DNA of 64,000 nt from positions 434,001 to 498,000 of the forward strand of contig CAVSPU010000002.1 of NCBI GenBank assembly GCA_963729815.1, written 5' to 3'. Below, piece after piece: positions 55,002 to 63,455 of the stretch. The notes under the pieces are model-generated. The model was not told the DNA's origin. It searched no databases and saw nothing but the letters and a program-made list of their open reading frames with translations. Position 1 is the first letter of the stretch. Each line of letters opens with the position of its first letter. The DNA comes from DAHUXN01 sp963729815 (lineage in GTDB: Bacteria > Acidobacteriota > Terriglobia > Acidiferrales > UBA7541). The translations under genes were made by a program, and so were the position numbers.

Positions 55002-56355
55002 CGCTGGCCTGCGTGTCCGGTTGCTTGAGAAGCGCCCGTATCTGGGCGGACGGGCCACTTCTTATGCGCTTCCCGATGGCAGCCACGTCGACAATTGCCA
55101 GCATGTAACGCTCGGTTGTTGCACAAACCTCGCCGATTTTTATCGTCGCGTCGGAGCGGAATCGAAGATTCGGCATTACGGCGACTTATATTTTGCGGAT
55201 CGGAATGGCATTATCAGTTCGATTTATTCGTCGCCGCTTCCTGCGCCGCTTCACACGAGTTTTTCGTTCTTGCGGTTTCGCGCGCTTGCCTTTCGCGATA
55301 AGCGGGCCATCGCGCGCGCCATGCTCGCGATTGTGCGTTCCGCTGGACGTCCAACTGACGCCGAAGGCGTTTCGATGCTCGACTGGCTCCATCGCAACGG
55401 GCAGACGGAAGCCGCGATCACGCGATTCTGGCGCGTCGTGCTTGTCAGCGCTCTCGATGAAGAATTGGATCGCACGGACGCGCATTATGGCATCGATGTT
55501 TTCTGGAAAGCGTTCCTCGCGAATCGTAAAGGATATGTGCTCGGCATACCGTCAGTGCCGCTAGGCGATCTCTATGCGGGCTGTCGCGAAGCCATCGAGC
55601 GCCGCGGCGGTGAAGTGAAGACGCGCGCTGTCGTGCGCGGGATTCGCGTTACGGAGGGCAAGTTCCAATCGCTCACGATGGACGATGGCAGTGAGATGCG
55701 CGCGGACGCGTGTATCGCGGCGGTCCCGCACGACGCGTTGTTGCACATCCTGCCGGAGGAGATCAAAAACCAACCGGCATTCGCAAGCCTCAACCGTTTG
55801 CGAACATCTCCGATCACCGGCGTGCATCTATGGTATGACCGTGAAGTACTCGACAAGCCTTTTTTGACGCTTCTGGACCATACGGTGCAGTGGGTTTTCA
55901 ATAAGTCGATGCTCTACGGCGCGACAAGTAAATCGACCGGTGTATCCGCCGGCGAATCAGGCCAGTATCTTCAGCTTGTCATCAGCGCATCGTACGATTT
56001 GATTCCGCGTTCCCGCCAGGAGATCATTGACCACTGTGTGAAAGAGCTGCAGGAGCTTTTGCCGGCGGTGCGCGGTGCGCAATTGCAAAAGGCGACTGTC
56101 GTTAAGGAAGTGAACGCGACGTTTTCGCCTGAGATGGGTTCCGATGCTCTGCGACTGCCGCAAAGAACGAACATCGCAGGTTTCGTCCTGGCGGGCGACT
56201 GGACGCAAACGGGTTGGCCCGCGACGATGGAGGGCGCTGTTCGCAGCGGGTACTTGGCAGCGGAGGCATTGCTCGATCTCGCTGGCGCACCGCGGAAGGC
56301 CCTGGTCCCTGATTTGCCGACTGAAGGCTTTTGCCGTTGGTGGACAAAGGGGTAG
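54931..56355 (+). CDS. hpnE: Squalene-associated FAD-dependent desaturase HpnE
   Basis: The 474-residue protein completes squalene formation by reducing hydroxysqualene. It starts at ATG 54931 after GGGGAG, with the FAD motif VIVVGGGLAGLSAATALADAG at once and the linked EKRPYLGGRATSY. The C-terminal FAD site LAGDWTQTGWPATMEGAVRSG is the phytoene-dehydrogenase-type signature. The reading frame lies within the last 71 bases of hpnD in another frame. It is the last gene of the operon. Confidence 0.93.
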   Translation: MRCETVIVVGGGLAGLSAATALADAGLRVRLLEKRPYLGGRATSYALPDGSHVDNCQHVTLGCCTNLADFYRRVGAESKIRHYGDLYFADRNGIISSIYSSPLPAPLHTSFSFLRFRALAFRDKRAIARAMLAIVRSAGRPTDAEGVSMLDWLHRNGQTEAAITRFWRVVLVSALDEELDRTDAHYGIDVFWKAFLANRKGYVLGIPSVPLGDLYAGCREAIERRGGEVKTRAVVRGIRVTEGKFQSLTMDDGSEMRADACIAAVPHDALLHILPEEIKNQPAFASLNRLRTSPITGVHLWYDREVLDKPFLTLLDHTVQWVFNKSMLYGATSKSTGVSAGESGQYLQLVISASYDLIPRSRQEIIDHCVKELQELLPAVRGAQLQKATVVKEVNATFSPEMGSDALRLPQRTNIAGFVLAGDWTQTGWPATMEGAVRSGYLAAEALLDLAGAPRKALVPDLPTEGFCRWWTKG

Positions 56356-56666
56356 AATGGTGGCATCCCTTTCGGAGTGATTTTCCGAATCTTCCCCGAA
56401 AGCCCTTTGTTACGATGCGGTGGTGTTTACTCCGGAATCCATATGGGCCAGATTTTTCAAAATTGCGAGGAAGTGCATCGTTGGGACTGCCCGTCCATTT
56501 TTTTTCGGGCAATCTATTCGTTGGAAACCTGCGAGCCGAAATGAATGCTCGCGCTCGGGAATCGGTCTCAATGTTATTTAGCGCCAGGCGCGAACAATTC
56601 GTTGCCGAATCTTCAATCATGATGGTTTTTTCGGGGTATCATTAGGCATCCCCCTGGAGGAAATCT
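56356..56666 (+). other. Gap between hpnE and the zinc-ribbon gene
   Basis: No supported gene. A 6-base-pair hairpin TGCCCG/CGGGCA lies at 56488-56511 with a T-rich loop, and is not followed by a T-run. A 104-residue open frame (56331-56645) overlaps hpnE and has no recognisable features. Confidence 0.4.
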
Positions 56667-57125
56667 ATGGAGCGGAAGTATAAGCATAAGGGGTATAGCG
56701 ACCGGGATCGCGAAGAGAAGAAACGCGACCGCCCGGCGGAGCCTCGTCCACGCCAGGAGCAAATGGGCCCGCGAACGCCGCGCATGGTCGGAACCGTGAT
56801 GCGTGCGCGCTGTTCAAATTGCGGAAACATTCTGGCGCCTGGTTTCGATCAGAAAGGGCAGTGCCCGAAATGCCATTCCGAATTGCATTGTTGCAAACAA
56901 TGCGTCCACTTCGACACAGGCGCGCAATTCGAGTGTACGCAGCCGATCCCGGAGCGGATCGCGCGAAAGGATGCCAAGAACGAGTGTACGTTCTTCGAGT
57001 TTCGCATGACGGTAGAGAAGGACACTTCGCCGGTCGCGTATGCGACCAGCCAGAGCCCTGCGCCTGCGTCTAACGGCCGCCCCGACGATGCCCGCAAAGC
57101 ATTCGAAGACCTCTTCAAGAAGTAG
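56667..57125 (+). CDS. Hypothetical zinc-ribbon protein
   Basis: The 152-residue protein has a highly charged Arg/Glu/Lys-rich N-terminus (about 1-40), then a cysteine-rich centre: RCSNCGNIL, CPKCHSELHCCKQCVHF and a later FECTQP and ECTFFEFR. Four CxxC-type pairs plus the later cysteines could bind two zinc ions. The tail is disordered and Ala/Ser/Pro-rich. The ATG has GGAGG a short distance upstream, a strong ribosome site. I recognise a conserved unknown acidobacterial-type protein; a nucleic acid or ribosome link is only suggested by the hibernation factor gene that follows. Confidence 0.7.
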   Translation: MERKYKHKGYSDRDREEKKRDRPAEPRPRQEQMGPRTPRMVGTVMRARCSNCGNILAPGFDQKGQCPKCHSELHCCKQCVHFDTGAQFECTQPIPERIARKDAKNECTFFEFRMTVEKDTSPVAYATSQSPAPASNGRPDDARKAFEDLFKK

Positions 57126-57358
57126 AGGGTTCTGTCACCAAGACAAGCTCCGCTCGCGCGAGTTGATCATTTCAGCGGCAAAGATTGCCTGATTTAAAAT
57201 GAGGAAAGCGTTCGTTCAAGCGCCGGCTTGCCGGCGATTTCCTTGGCGAATGCAAGGACTTGCGCCGCTTGAGACGCCCTGCTATTCTGAAATTGTTGGC
57301 CACGTCATGCGAACATTTTGCGTTTTCCCTTCCACGCTTTCCAGCCGAGGAGCTTCCG

Positions 57359-57724
57359 ATGAAGACCTCATTCAGTTACAGGCAGGCAGAACTACGCGAA
57401 CAGACCGAACGAGAAGTGGAATTGAATATGAAGAAGTTGGAGAAATTTCTCAAACGCTTCACTCCTGACCTGGTGCAATTGCACGGAGCGTTTGAGCGGA
57501 TACCTCACCGCGACAGCTTCGCGCTTTCCCTGAATCTGTCCCTGCCCACCGGAACTCTGCATGCGACCGGCGAGGCCAATGACGTCGAGGGAAGCGTGCG
57601 CGCCGCCTTTGCTGAAGTGATTACGCAGCTCAAGAAGCACATGGCAAAGCTGCGCAAGGATTACGAGTGGAAACGCAAACGCGGACACAGGTCGCCGCAT
57701 CTCGACAAGAGCTTCGCCTCCTGA
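57359..57724 (+). CDS. Ribosome hibernation promoting factor-like protein (short form)
   Basis: The 121-residue protein resembles the HPF/RaiA (sigma-54 modulation) family: it opens MKTSFSYRQAELREQTEREV, has the segment VQLHGAFERIPHRDSFALSL, where a beta strand pair would be, and ends FAEVITQLKKHMAKLRKDYEW, the typical last helix. Start ATG 57359 follows GAGGAG. It would bind the 30S decoding centre and silence ribosomes in stationary phase. The match is moderate and the basic tail is unlike E. coli HPF. Confidence 0.65.
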   Translation: MKTSFSYRQAELREQTEREVELNMKKLEKFLKRFTPDLVQLHGAFERIPHRDSFALSLNLSLPTGTLHATGEANDVEGSVRAAFAEVITQLKKHMAKLRKDYEWKRKRGHRSPHLDKSFAS

Positions 57725-57925
57725 CTTCATTTGCGAAGAATCTGGGTCGTGGCCTCGGCCGAGTTTAGGCCTCGGAACGCATCTGTTTCTTGCGCAATAG
57801 GCGCTAGCCATCGCTTTCACATTGGTCAAATCGAATCTTGTGTCGATGGAGGATCCCCATTCGATGGCGAAATCTCGCGCTCCCGTGTTCACGCGGTCGC
57901 ATTCTCTCTGACTGATCACCTCGTG

Positions 57926-57954
57926 TTGCAGCCACGCGCCGCACACGTTAATAT
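57926..57954 (+). promoter_or_regulatory. tRNA-Lys promoter
   Basis: TTGCAG at 57926-57931 and TAATAT at 57949-57954 are separated by 17 bases. The tRNA begins 18 bases after the -10 box, so the primary transcript would carry a leader of about ten bases. Confidence 0.65.
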
Positions 57955-57971
57955 CGTTCGTTCTCTTTTTC

Positions 57972-58046
57972 AGGGGCGTAGCTCAGTGGTAGAGCAGCGG
58001 CCTTTTAAGCCGAAGGTCGTGGGTTCGATCCCCACCGCCCCTACCA
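57972..58046 (+). tRNA. tRNA-Lys (anticodon UUU), with encoded CCA
   Basis: A complete cloverleaf folds: acceptor AGGGGCG with CGCCCCT, D stem GCTC/GAGC, anticodon stem GCGGC/GCCGA, T stem GTGGG/CCCAC with loop TTCGATC, discriminator A and CCA. The anticodon loop CTTTTAA gives anticodon UUU, hence lysine. The outermost anticodon-stem pair is a G-A mismatch. The variable loop is AGGTC. The gene is followed directly by an integrase-bearing element, so its 3' end is probably the integration site. Confidence 0.95.
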
Positions 58047-58106
58047 ACATCTCCTTCATAGAAAACAGCTTGTGACTTTTCGAGGGGCCACAAGGGGCCA
58101 TTAACG

Positions 58107-59249
58107 CTAGGCGACTTGCGCAGGGAGCACTAAGCGAACGACTTTGCTGTTCGCCTCTCGCAGCGCACTCGGAACGGCCTGCGTGTAGATGTTCATAGTC
58201 GTTCGAACATCTGCATGTCGCAAGAGTTCCTGCTGCACCTTGAGATCGACACCGAGCGCATGAAGTAACGTTGAATGGCTGTGTCGGAACGTGTGCCAGC
58301 CGATCCGGCCTATCCCTGCCTTTTCTGCCGCGGGGACGAGCCAGTTCTCCTGAATTCTGCCTGGCCAATACGGTTTTCCTGTTTCCGGGTTCGCGAATAT
58401 CCAGTCTTCGGACTTCGCCAGCGGAGCCAGCCTCGCCTTATGTTGACGAAGTCTCTCCGCAAGCGATCGGTCAAGAGGCATCCATCGGTGAGAGGCCTGT
58501 GTTTTTACGTCGCCTTGCTTCCCGTAGACGTAAGCTTGTCGTACCGCCAAGCGCAGTCCTTCCCAGTCGATGGCATTCCATCTCAAACCGAGGATTTCGC
58601 TTACTCGAAGTCCCAAACACATCGCCACAATGCACATGGTTCCGAAGGGCTCGGGAATGTTCTCCAGCACTTTTCGAAACTCGTCCACTGAAAGTGCCTT
58701 CGGTTCCCGCTGTCTCTTAGAACCGTCTTTCACACGGACGAGGCTCATGGGATTGTGCTGATAGGGAATCAGTTCCCACCGCATCGCCGCGTTGAACAAG
58801 ACGCGCATTAGGTTCTTGAGATGAGACTTGCTTTTCGATGCCAAATTGAGCTTCTTGAGCCAGTCTTCGACCAGCAGCGGTTTGATCTGCTCAATCGGAT
58901 AGTCTCGCCATTTCGGCTCAACATGGTTTTTCAGCCAGCACCGATACCGCGAAGCGGTCGAAGGTCTTTCGGGAATCTCTTCCGCTAGATATCGGCGAAT
59001 AACTGCGCCGAACGAAACAGGCGTTCCGTTTGATGCTTCCGCGTTCATCGAAAATAACCAAGACAGAGCGGCTTTGCGTGCCTGGGACTCGTTCGGAAAT
59101 TCCTTAACTGTCCCGATAGCTACGCTTCGCCTTGTCGTGCTTCCGTCCGGAAGATTTTCCCTATAACGCAGAACCCACACGTCTGGACCCTTCTTTCGTG
59201 CTTTCAAACAAACCCAACCAAACTGAACCCGTTGCCGCTTATGTTCCAT
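58107..59249 (-). CDS. int: Tyrosine site-specific integrase
   Basis: The 380-residue protein is a phage-type tyrosine recombinase. The N-terminal arm-type and SAM-like domains extend to about 165. The catalytic domain has Arg215 in LGLRVSEIL, Lys249 in DVKTQASHR, His319 and Arg322 in WHTFRHSHS, His345 in LLRHADV and the nucleophile Tyr355 in TMNIYTQAV. It cuts and rejoins at the tRNA-Lys attachment site. Its 3' end points at the tRNA, 60 bases away. The start nearly abuts the stop of the excisionase-like gene upstream, so both may be co-transcribed. Confidence 0.93.
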   Translation of the reverse strand: MEHKRQRVQFGWVCLKARKKGPDVWVLRYRENLPDGSTTRRSVAIGTVKEFPNESQARKAALSWLFSMNAEASNGTPVSFGAVIRRYLAEEIPERPSTASRYRCWLKNHVEPKWRDYPIEQIKPLLVEDWLKKLNLASKSKSHLKNLMRVLFNAAMRWELIPYQHNPMSLVRVKDGSKRQREPKALSVDEFRKVLENIPEPFGTMCIVAMCLGLRVSEILGLRWNAIDWEGLRLAVRQAYVYGKQGDVKTQASHRWMPLDRSLAERLRQHKARLAPLAKSEDWIFANPETGKPYWPGRIQENWLVPAAEKAGIGRIGWHTFRHSHSTLLHALGVDLKVQQELLRHADVRTTMNIYTQAVPSALREANSKVVRLVLPAQVA

Positions 59250-59250
59250 C

Positions 59251-59652
59251 CTATTCCTCCTGGTTTAAGCGGCACGGATGGCAACCTGAATGTACATGAG
59301 AACGCATCCAGACTTCCAGATCAGAAACGCGGAATCTCCAATGCCGAAAATAGCGATAGGCAGGTATGCGTCCTTCTCGTGCCCATCGCTCGACAGTTTT
59401 AGGATGAAGTCCCCCGAGGACAACTGCGGCGGCGGCGCAGTCGAGAAGCGGTTCAACAGCTTGATGTGCCTCTGTGGTCTCAGTGGAGCGCAAACCGAAT
59501 CTTTCGGCTGGCGGTGATCCCGTTTTCTGTTCCGCGTTTCCGGGAAGCTCTTCAGATTGCAACGACGACGGACTTACTGTAAGGCGCAAGCCATGCACTC
59601 TTGGCGAGTCTGGGTTCTTGCGCGCGCCGGATTGGGTCGTGCGGGGTTTCAT
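59251..59652 (-). CDS. Excisionase-like helix-turn-helix protein
   Basis: The 133-residue protein has a disordered N-terminal half and a DNA-binding end: LGGLHPKTVERWAREGRIPA then YRYFRHWRFRVSDLEVWMR, the MerR-like excisionase/HTH_17 winged-helix motif. Its usual role is to direct excision (Xis) or to repress element promoters. It precedes the integrase by about one base. The N-terminal 75 residues show no domain and may include a false start; the motif part is secure. Confidence 0.75.
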   Translation of the reverse strand: MKPRTTQSGARKNPDSPRVHGLRLTVSPSSLQSEELPGNAEQKTGSPPAERFGLRSTETTEAHQAVEPLLDCAAAAVVLGGLHPKTVERWAREGRIPAYRYFRHWRFRVSDLEVWMRSHVHSGCHPCRLNQEE

Positions 59653-59737
59653 TTGACTTTCTCTGAGTTCTCCATTACTTTCGTATTCAGCTTGACGTTA
59701 TGTAGACATTGTAATATGTTTGCAACTGTAATGTAAA

Positions 59738-59766
59738 GATGCAACCGCGAAGCGTATGGTTGCATC
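59738..59766. repeat. Perfect 9-base inverted repeat in the divergent promoter region
   Basis: GATGCAACC at 59738-59746 and GGTTGCATC at 59758-59766 flank an 11-base spacer. It lies between the excisionase-like gene (minus strand) and the 381-residue protein (plus strand), 27 bases before that ATG. It shares the GCAACC/GGTTGC half-site with the repeat at 60998. It looks like an operator. Confidence 0.75.
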
Positions 59767-59793
59767 CTACCTACGAACCGGAGGGATTCACCG

Positions 59794-60939
59794 ATGCCCA
59801 AGAAACCCGACAACGAAGAGAGGCCCTTACAGCAGCAAACGATCTCCGTCCGCATCAGCGACGCCTTGCGCTCTCGATTGGAGCGTGCCAAGGAACTCAT
59901 GTCCTCGAAGACCGGGGAGAGCGTCACGACTTCCGATGTCGCCAAGCAATTCCTCGAATCGGCTCGCGAGGACCGCCTGGAGGTTGTAGACCTATTGGCC
60001 CAACCAACCGAAACGCTTCTCCAGATTCGCAGGAAGGGAGAAGCGCAGCACGTTTTATCGCGGGCGGAATGGGCCGTCCTCGCCTACTTTGTGCAGCAGG
60101 GTTTCGAAGCCTTTTCCGACCGGACGCCCAACCCTGTTTCTCGCGAATCCCTGACCACCGTTCTGGATGCGTTTCTCGCGGTGTATGAACTGCGGAAGGA
60201 ACGCACTTCAAAGCTCGACGAGTATTACCTTGGCAATCTGCCCGCCGAGTATCGGCCTGCCAAAGCGAAGGACGCTGACGACCAAGCCTCTCCTGAAATC
60301 GTGCGCCGGACAGTGCTCGAGACTCGCAAACGGTTGAACGACCCAGGAACCAAGTGGGAGCCGTTGCTGGCCGCGCGGAACCTTCACGTGATTCTGGAAG
60401 AAGAAAAGCTCTCCGGGGCCGAGCCTCTCGACCGTGCCCTTCGCCCGTTCTGGCCTATTCTCTGGCGACTGGCAGCGCGAGGCCACTACTGCTTGAAGGA
60501 AGAACCGCTCCGACTGCCTTCTACTGCGAAGGAGTCTTTCTATCAGCCTCCGATCCCGTCTGTTAAGGAGGGGGAATACTCGCTCTCGTTTGCCCGTGGA
60601 GAAGGCGGCGATTTCTCCCTGCTTCTGAGCTTCCCCGGCCCTCGCGGTCCGCAGTATCCGATCAGCGGATATCCCAAGATCACGGAGTTCCGCGCGATGC
60701 TAGCCGCGCTGATCGATGGCTCGGCTCGCTGGAATGGCGAGTATTTTTTCGGCTATGTCGCGCCCTCCGAAGAGGGCAAGGGGAAGGACGTGTGGTTTCG
60801 TGCGCATGCGAACGGGATTACATTCGGCTTCTCGGAGAAGGAATGGAAGTTGGTGCAGGGTTTGTTTCGCCGGGCCTGGGAAATCCCCGAGGTGCGCATG
60901 GCGTGGGACGAACTGGCGCTCGAATATGGAGAACTTTGA
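59794..60939 (+). CDS. Unknown element protein with a ribbon-helix-helix-like start
   Basis: The 381-residue protein starts at ATG after GGAGGG. Residues about 15-55 (TISVRISDALRSRLERAKEL, then SDVAKQFLESA) look like a ribbon-helix-helix DNA-binding segment. The rest has no domain I recognise: a helical middle with LTTVLDAFLAVYELRKERTS, a RPFWPILWRLAARGHYCL helix and a beta-rich C-terminal part from about 265. It may be a partition, replication or mobilisation regulator, but that is speculation. It is read divergently from the integrase module and is likely to lead the operon of the mobility genes. Confidence 0.6.
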   Translation: MPKKPDNEERPLQQQTISVRISDALRSRLERAKELMSSKTGESVTTSDVAKQFLESAREDRLEVVDLLAQPTETLLQIRRKGEAQHVLSRAEWAVLAYFVQQGFEAFSDRTPNPVSRESLTTVLDAFLAVYELRKERTSKLDEYYLGNLPAEYRPAKAKDADDQASPEIVRRTVLETRKRLNDPGTKWEPLLAARNLHVILEEEKLSGAEPLDRALRPFWPILWRLAARGHYCLKEEPLRLPSTAKESFYQPPIPSVKEGEYSLSFARGEGGDFSLLLSFPGPRGPQYPISGYPKITEFRAMLAALIDGSARWNGEYFFGYVAPSEEGKGKDVWFRAHANGITFGFSEKEWKLVQGLFRRAWEIPEVRMAWDELALEYGEL

Positions 60940-60997
60940 AGATGCGCTGCTTCGCAGCGGGAGTTTTTTGGACACGCCACCCCAAAGTGGGTGCTGC

Positions 60998-61104
60998 ATA
61001 GCAACCGAGGTTGCTATAGGGGAACTCGCTCGAAACACAGAAGCTACCGTGAATCGGTTTCCGCAGAGCACCGTGCAGCAACTTTTGGTTCCCATACGGG
61101 AACC
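60998..61104. repeat. Two perfect inverted repeats before the mobilisation genes
   Basis: ATAGCAACC at 60998-61006 pairs with GGTTGCTAT at 61009-61017 around GA, a nearly gapless 20-base palindrome. GGTTCCC at 61087-61093 pairs with GGGAACC at 61098-61104 around ATAC. Both lie in the 190-base gap just before the RHH-like accessory gene and relaxase module, a place where an origin of transfer or operators would be expected. Confidence 0.7.
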
Positions 61105-61130
61105 TATTGATTTTGTTGGGAGAAACTCTC

Positions 61131-61463
61131 ATGCCTACGTTTCGCACGAAATCCGTCAGCACCAAAGTTTCCGACGAAGAGTACGCGCAGTTTGAAGCGC
61201 TCGCAGGCGGACAAACCATGAGCGAATGGACGCGGGAGGTATTGCTCAACGCAGTCAAGCCGAACACAAGCGAGCAAATCGTGCTGGCCGAGTTGATTGC
61301 CCTGCGGGCGATTCTGCTGAATGCGTTCTACAAACTGGCCCAGGGAGAGCACCTGACAGCGGACGAAATGCAGCGACTTATTGAGCGGGCAGACCAGGAA
61401 AAATTCCGCAAGGCGCAGGAGCGCCTCGCGACGGCTGCAACGGGGATGCGAAATGAGCCATGA
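61131..61463 (+). CDS. Small RHH-like mobilisation accessory protein
   Basis: The 110-residue protein has a compact N-terminal DNA-binding segment: RTKSVSTKVSDEEYAQFEAL and QTMSEWTREVLLNAV, similar to the ribbon-helix-helix start of plasmid MobC/TraY-type relaxosome proteins. A helical C-terminal part follows (LAELIALRAILLNAFYKLAQ). I use ATG 61131 with GGGAGA upstream. Its stop overlaps the coupling-protein start by eleven bases. It probably binds the transfer origin and assists the relaxase. Confidence 0.7.
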   Translation: MPTFRTKSVSTKVSDEEYAQFEALAGGQTMSEWTREVLLNAVKPNTSEQIVLAELIALRAILLNAFYKLAQGEHLTADEMQRLIERADQEKFRKAQERLATAATGMRNEP

Positions 61464-63447
61464 ATGGGGTCGAAACCAGTACGTGGGCGAGTGGCCGAAT
61501 CCGAAGCCCGCATGGACCATCGCAACAGTGCTTCTGGCAGTTGTAAGCGTGGCTGCGATTTGTGCCTACCGTTATGCCTATGCCCTGACGCCTTTGCAGA
61601 GGTTCTATTTGACAACGTATATCCGCAGTGGATTGCGCGTTGGGATTGGTTTCACAACTGGCCGTTACGTGCTGCTAAATGTCGTGGACAAGAAGGGCAG
61701 CAGGTTGGCGCTCGACGAAGAGGTAATGCCGGTCACAACTGCCAGCGGCGAGGGCACGTTTGCCCTCACCGAAGGTGCAGTGAAATTGGGAGACCACAGG
61801 CTCGTATTTCAGCAGGGGCAATACGACAATGCACAGCTTCATACGTTCTTGGGTCACTGGATTTACCGCGATCAAAGCTTCACCGAGTTTCTGAGGCCAG
61901 CTTTCTGGGGTGGCTTGGGAGTGTTTTTCGCAGGCTTGCTCATCGCCATCCCGAAGGATGCGGCGCGCGCCCGCGCACGGAAAGAGGGACGGCGACTCAA
62001 AGGCCCAGAGCTTGTCACCGTGAGGGAATTCAACCGCAAGAATCAGTCAGACGGCATCGGCTTCGAGCAGAAGCGGACTTTCGGGCACAGAGTGTTCGGA
62101 ATAATGCCGACGCTGCGGCTACCTCGCGCCATTGAGCCAAGCCACATCCTCATCATGGGCGATACGGGAACTGGCAAGAGCACCCTTATCCGAAGAATCT
62201 TGTTGCAGATTGAAGAGCGCGGCGAGACGGCCATCGTCTATGACCCGGCACTCGATTACACGCCGGAGTTCTACTTGCCTGAGCGTGGCGACGCGATCCT
62301 GAATCCGCTGGATGCCCGGATGCCCTATTGGAGTCCCGGCGAAGAGTTGAGGCACGACGCCGAGGCGCTGACCTTAGCTGCATCCCTTTTCCCCGACCGC
62401 CACAACGAAAATCCGTTCTTTGTCGAAGGTCCGAGAAAAATCTTCGCGCATCTTCTGACGTTCAGGCCGACGCCTGAGGAGATGGCTTGGTGGATGTGCC
62501 ATGAGGAAGAAATCGACCGGAGGGTGAAAGCCAGCGAGTACGCCGCGCTGATCGACCGGCAGGCACCGGCGCAGCGAAGCGGCGTGCTGGCGTCCCTGAA
62601 CATGATCGCCGACACGCTGAAACTGCTTCCCTCGGAAAAAGAGACGACGGCGCGATGGAGCGCGGCAGAGTGGTCGAAACAGAGGAAGGGCTGGCTCTTC
62701 CTAACGAGCACACCGGAAACGCGCAAGCGCCTCATACCGCTGACGAGCTTATGGCTCGATACGCTTGTGCTGCGCCTCATGAATCAAGGACCGGCGAATC
62801 AGGGACAGACCAGCCCGCGCAAAGTCTGGTTCGTTTTGGACGAACTCGCGAGCTTGCAGCGGTTGCCGCAACTGCATACAGCCATTACCGAAAATCGCAA
62901 GTCGAATAACCCGGTTGTGCTCGCCTTCCAGGGGCGGAGCCAGCTTGAGACGCGCTACGGGCATGAAGCCGAAGCCATGCTGTCGCAGCCCGCGACGAAA
63001 ATCTTCTTACGCACCAGCGAATGCCGCGCAGCGGAATGGATATCGAAAACCATTGGCGAAGTTGAAATCGAGAGGCTCCGCGAAAGCCGTTCGAGCGGAC
63101 AGCTTGGACGGCAGCGGAACACCAAGAGCTACAACCTGGAACGTCAGGTTGAGCCGCTTGTAATGGCCTCAGAGATCAGCGGGCTTGCCGACCTGCGTGG
63201 GTATCTCAAGAAGGGAAATCTTGTCGTGCGGATGAACTTCCCATTCGTTGAACTTCCGGCTAAACAACCGAAGTACATTGAACGGCCCATCAAGAAGTGG
63301 GCCGAAATACCGCCAAAATCAGCAGTGGCAATCGGAGCGACTGAAACCAACGAGCAGCAACTCGCGCCGCAGGAAATCGCGAAGGCTCAGGACCATCACT
63401 TGGGCCAAACCGTGTCGGCACCGACACAAGAGCACTTCTTCGAATAA
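61453..63447 (+). CDS. Type IV coupling protein (TraD/VirD4-like ATPase)
   Basis: The 664-residue protein is the inner-membrane ATPase that brings relaxase-bound DNA to a type IV secretion channel. It has two N-terminal membrane helices at about 22-40 and 150-166 with a periplasmic loop between. Walker A is GDTGTGKS at 236-243 in ILIMGDTGTGKSTLIRR. Walker B is VWFVLDELASLQRLPQL, followed by the TraG/TrwB-type block AFQGRSQLETRYG. The start ATG 61453 overlaps the previous stop. The relaxase ATG follows 6 bases after its stop. Confidence 0.9.
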   Translation: MSHEWGRNQYVGEWPNPKPAWTIATVLLAVVSVAAICAYRYAYALTPLQRFYLTTYIRSGLRVGIGFTTGRYVLLNVVDKKGSRLALDEEVMPVTTASGEGTFALTEGAVKLGDHRLVFQQGQYDNAQLHTFLGHWIYRDQSFTEFLRPAFWGGLGVFFAGLLIAIPKDAARARARKEGRRLKGPELVTVREFNRKNQSDGIGFEQKRTFGHRVFGIMPTLRLPRAIEPSHILIMGDTGTGKSTLIRRILLQIEERGETAIVYDPALDYTPEFYLPERGDAILNPLDARMPYWSPGEELRHDAEALTLAASLFPDRHNENPFFVEGPRKIFAHLLTFRPTPEEMAWWMCHEEEIDRRVKASEYAALIDRQAPAQRSGVLASLNMIADTLKLLPSEKETTARWSAAEWSKQRKGWLFLTSTPETRKRLIPLTSLWLDTLVLRLMNQGPANQGQTSPRKVWFVLDELASLQRLPQLHTAITENRKSNNPVVLAFQGRSQLETRYGHEAEAMLSQPATKIFLRTSECRAAEWISKTIGEVEIERLRESRSSGQLGRQRNTKSYNLERQVEPLVMASEISGLADLRGYLKKGNLVVRMNFPFVELPAKQPKYIERPIKKWAEIPPKSAVAIGATETNEQQLAPQEIAKAQDHHLGQTVSAPTQEHFFE

Positions 63448-63455
63448 GTGACCAC

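Noticed and set aside
56331..56645. 104-codon frame after hpnE
   Set aside because: Overlaps hpnE, lacks a ribosome site and has no recognisable feature.
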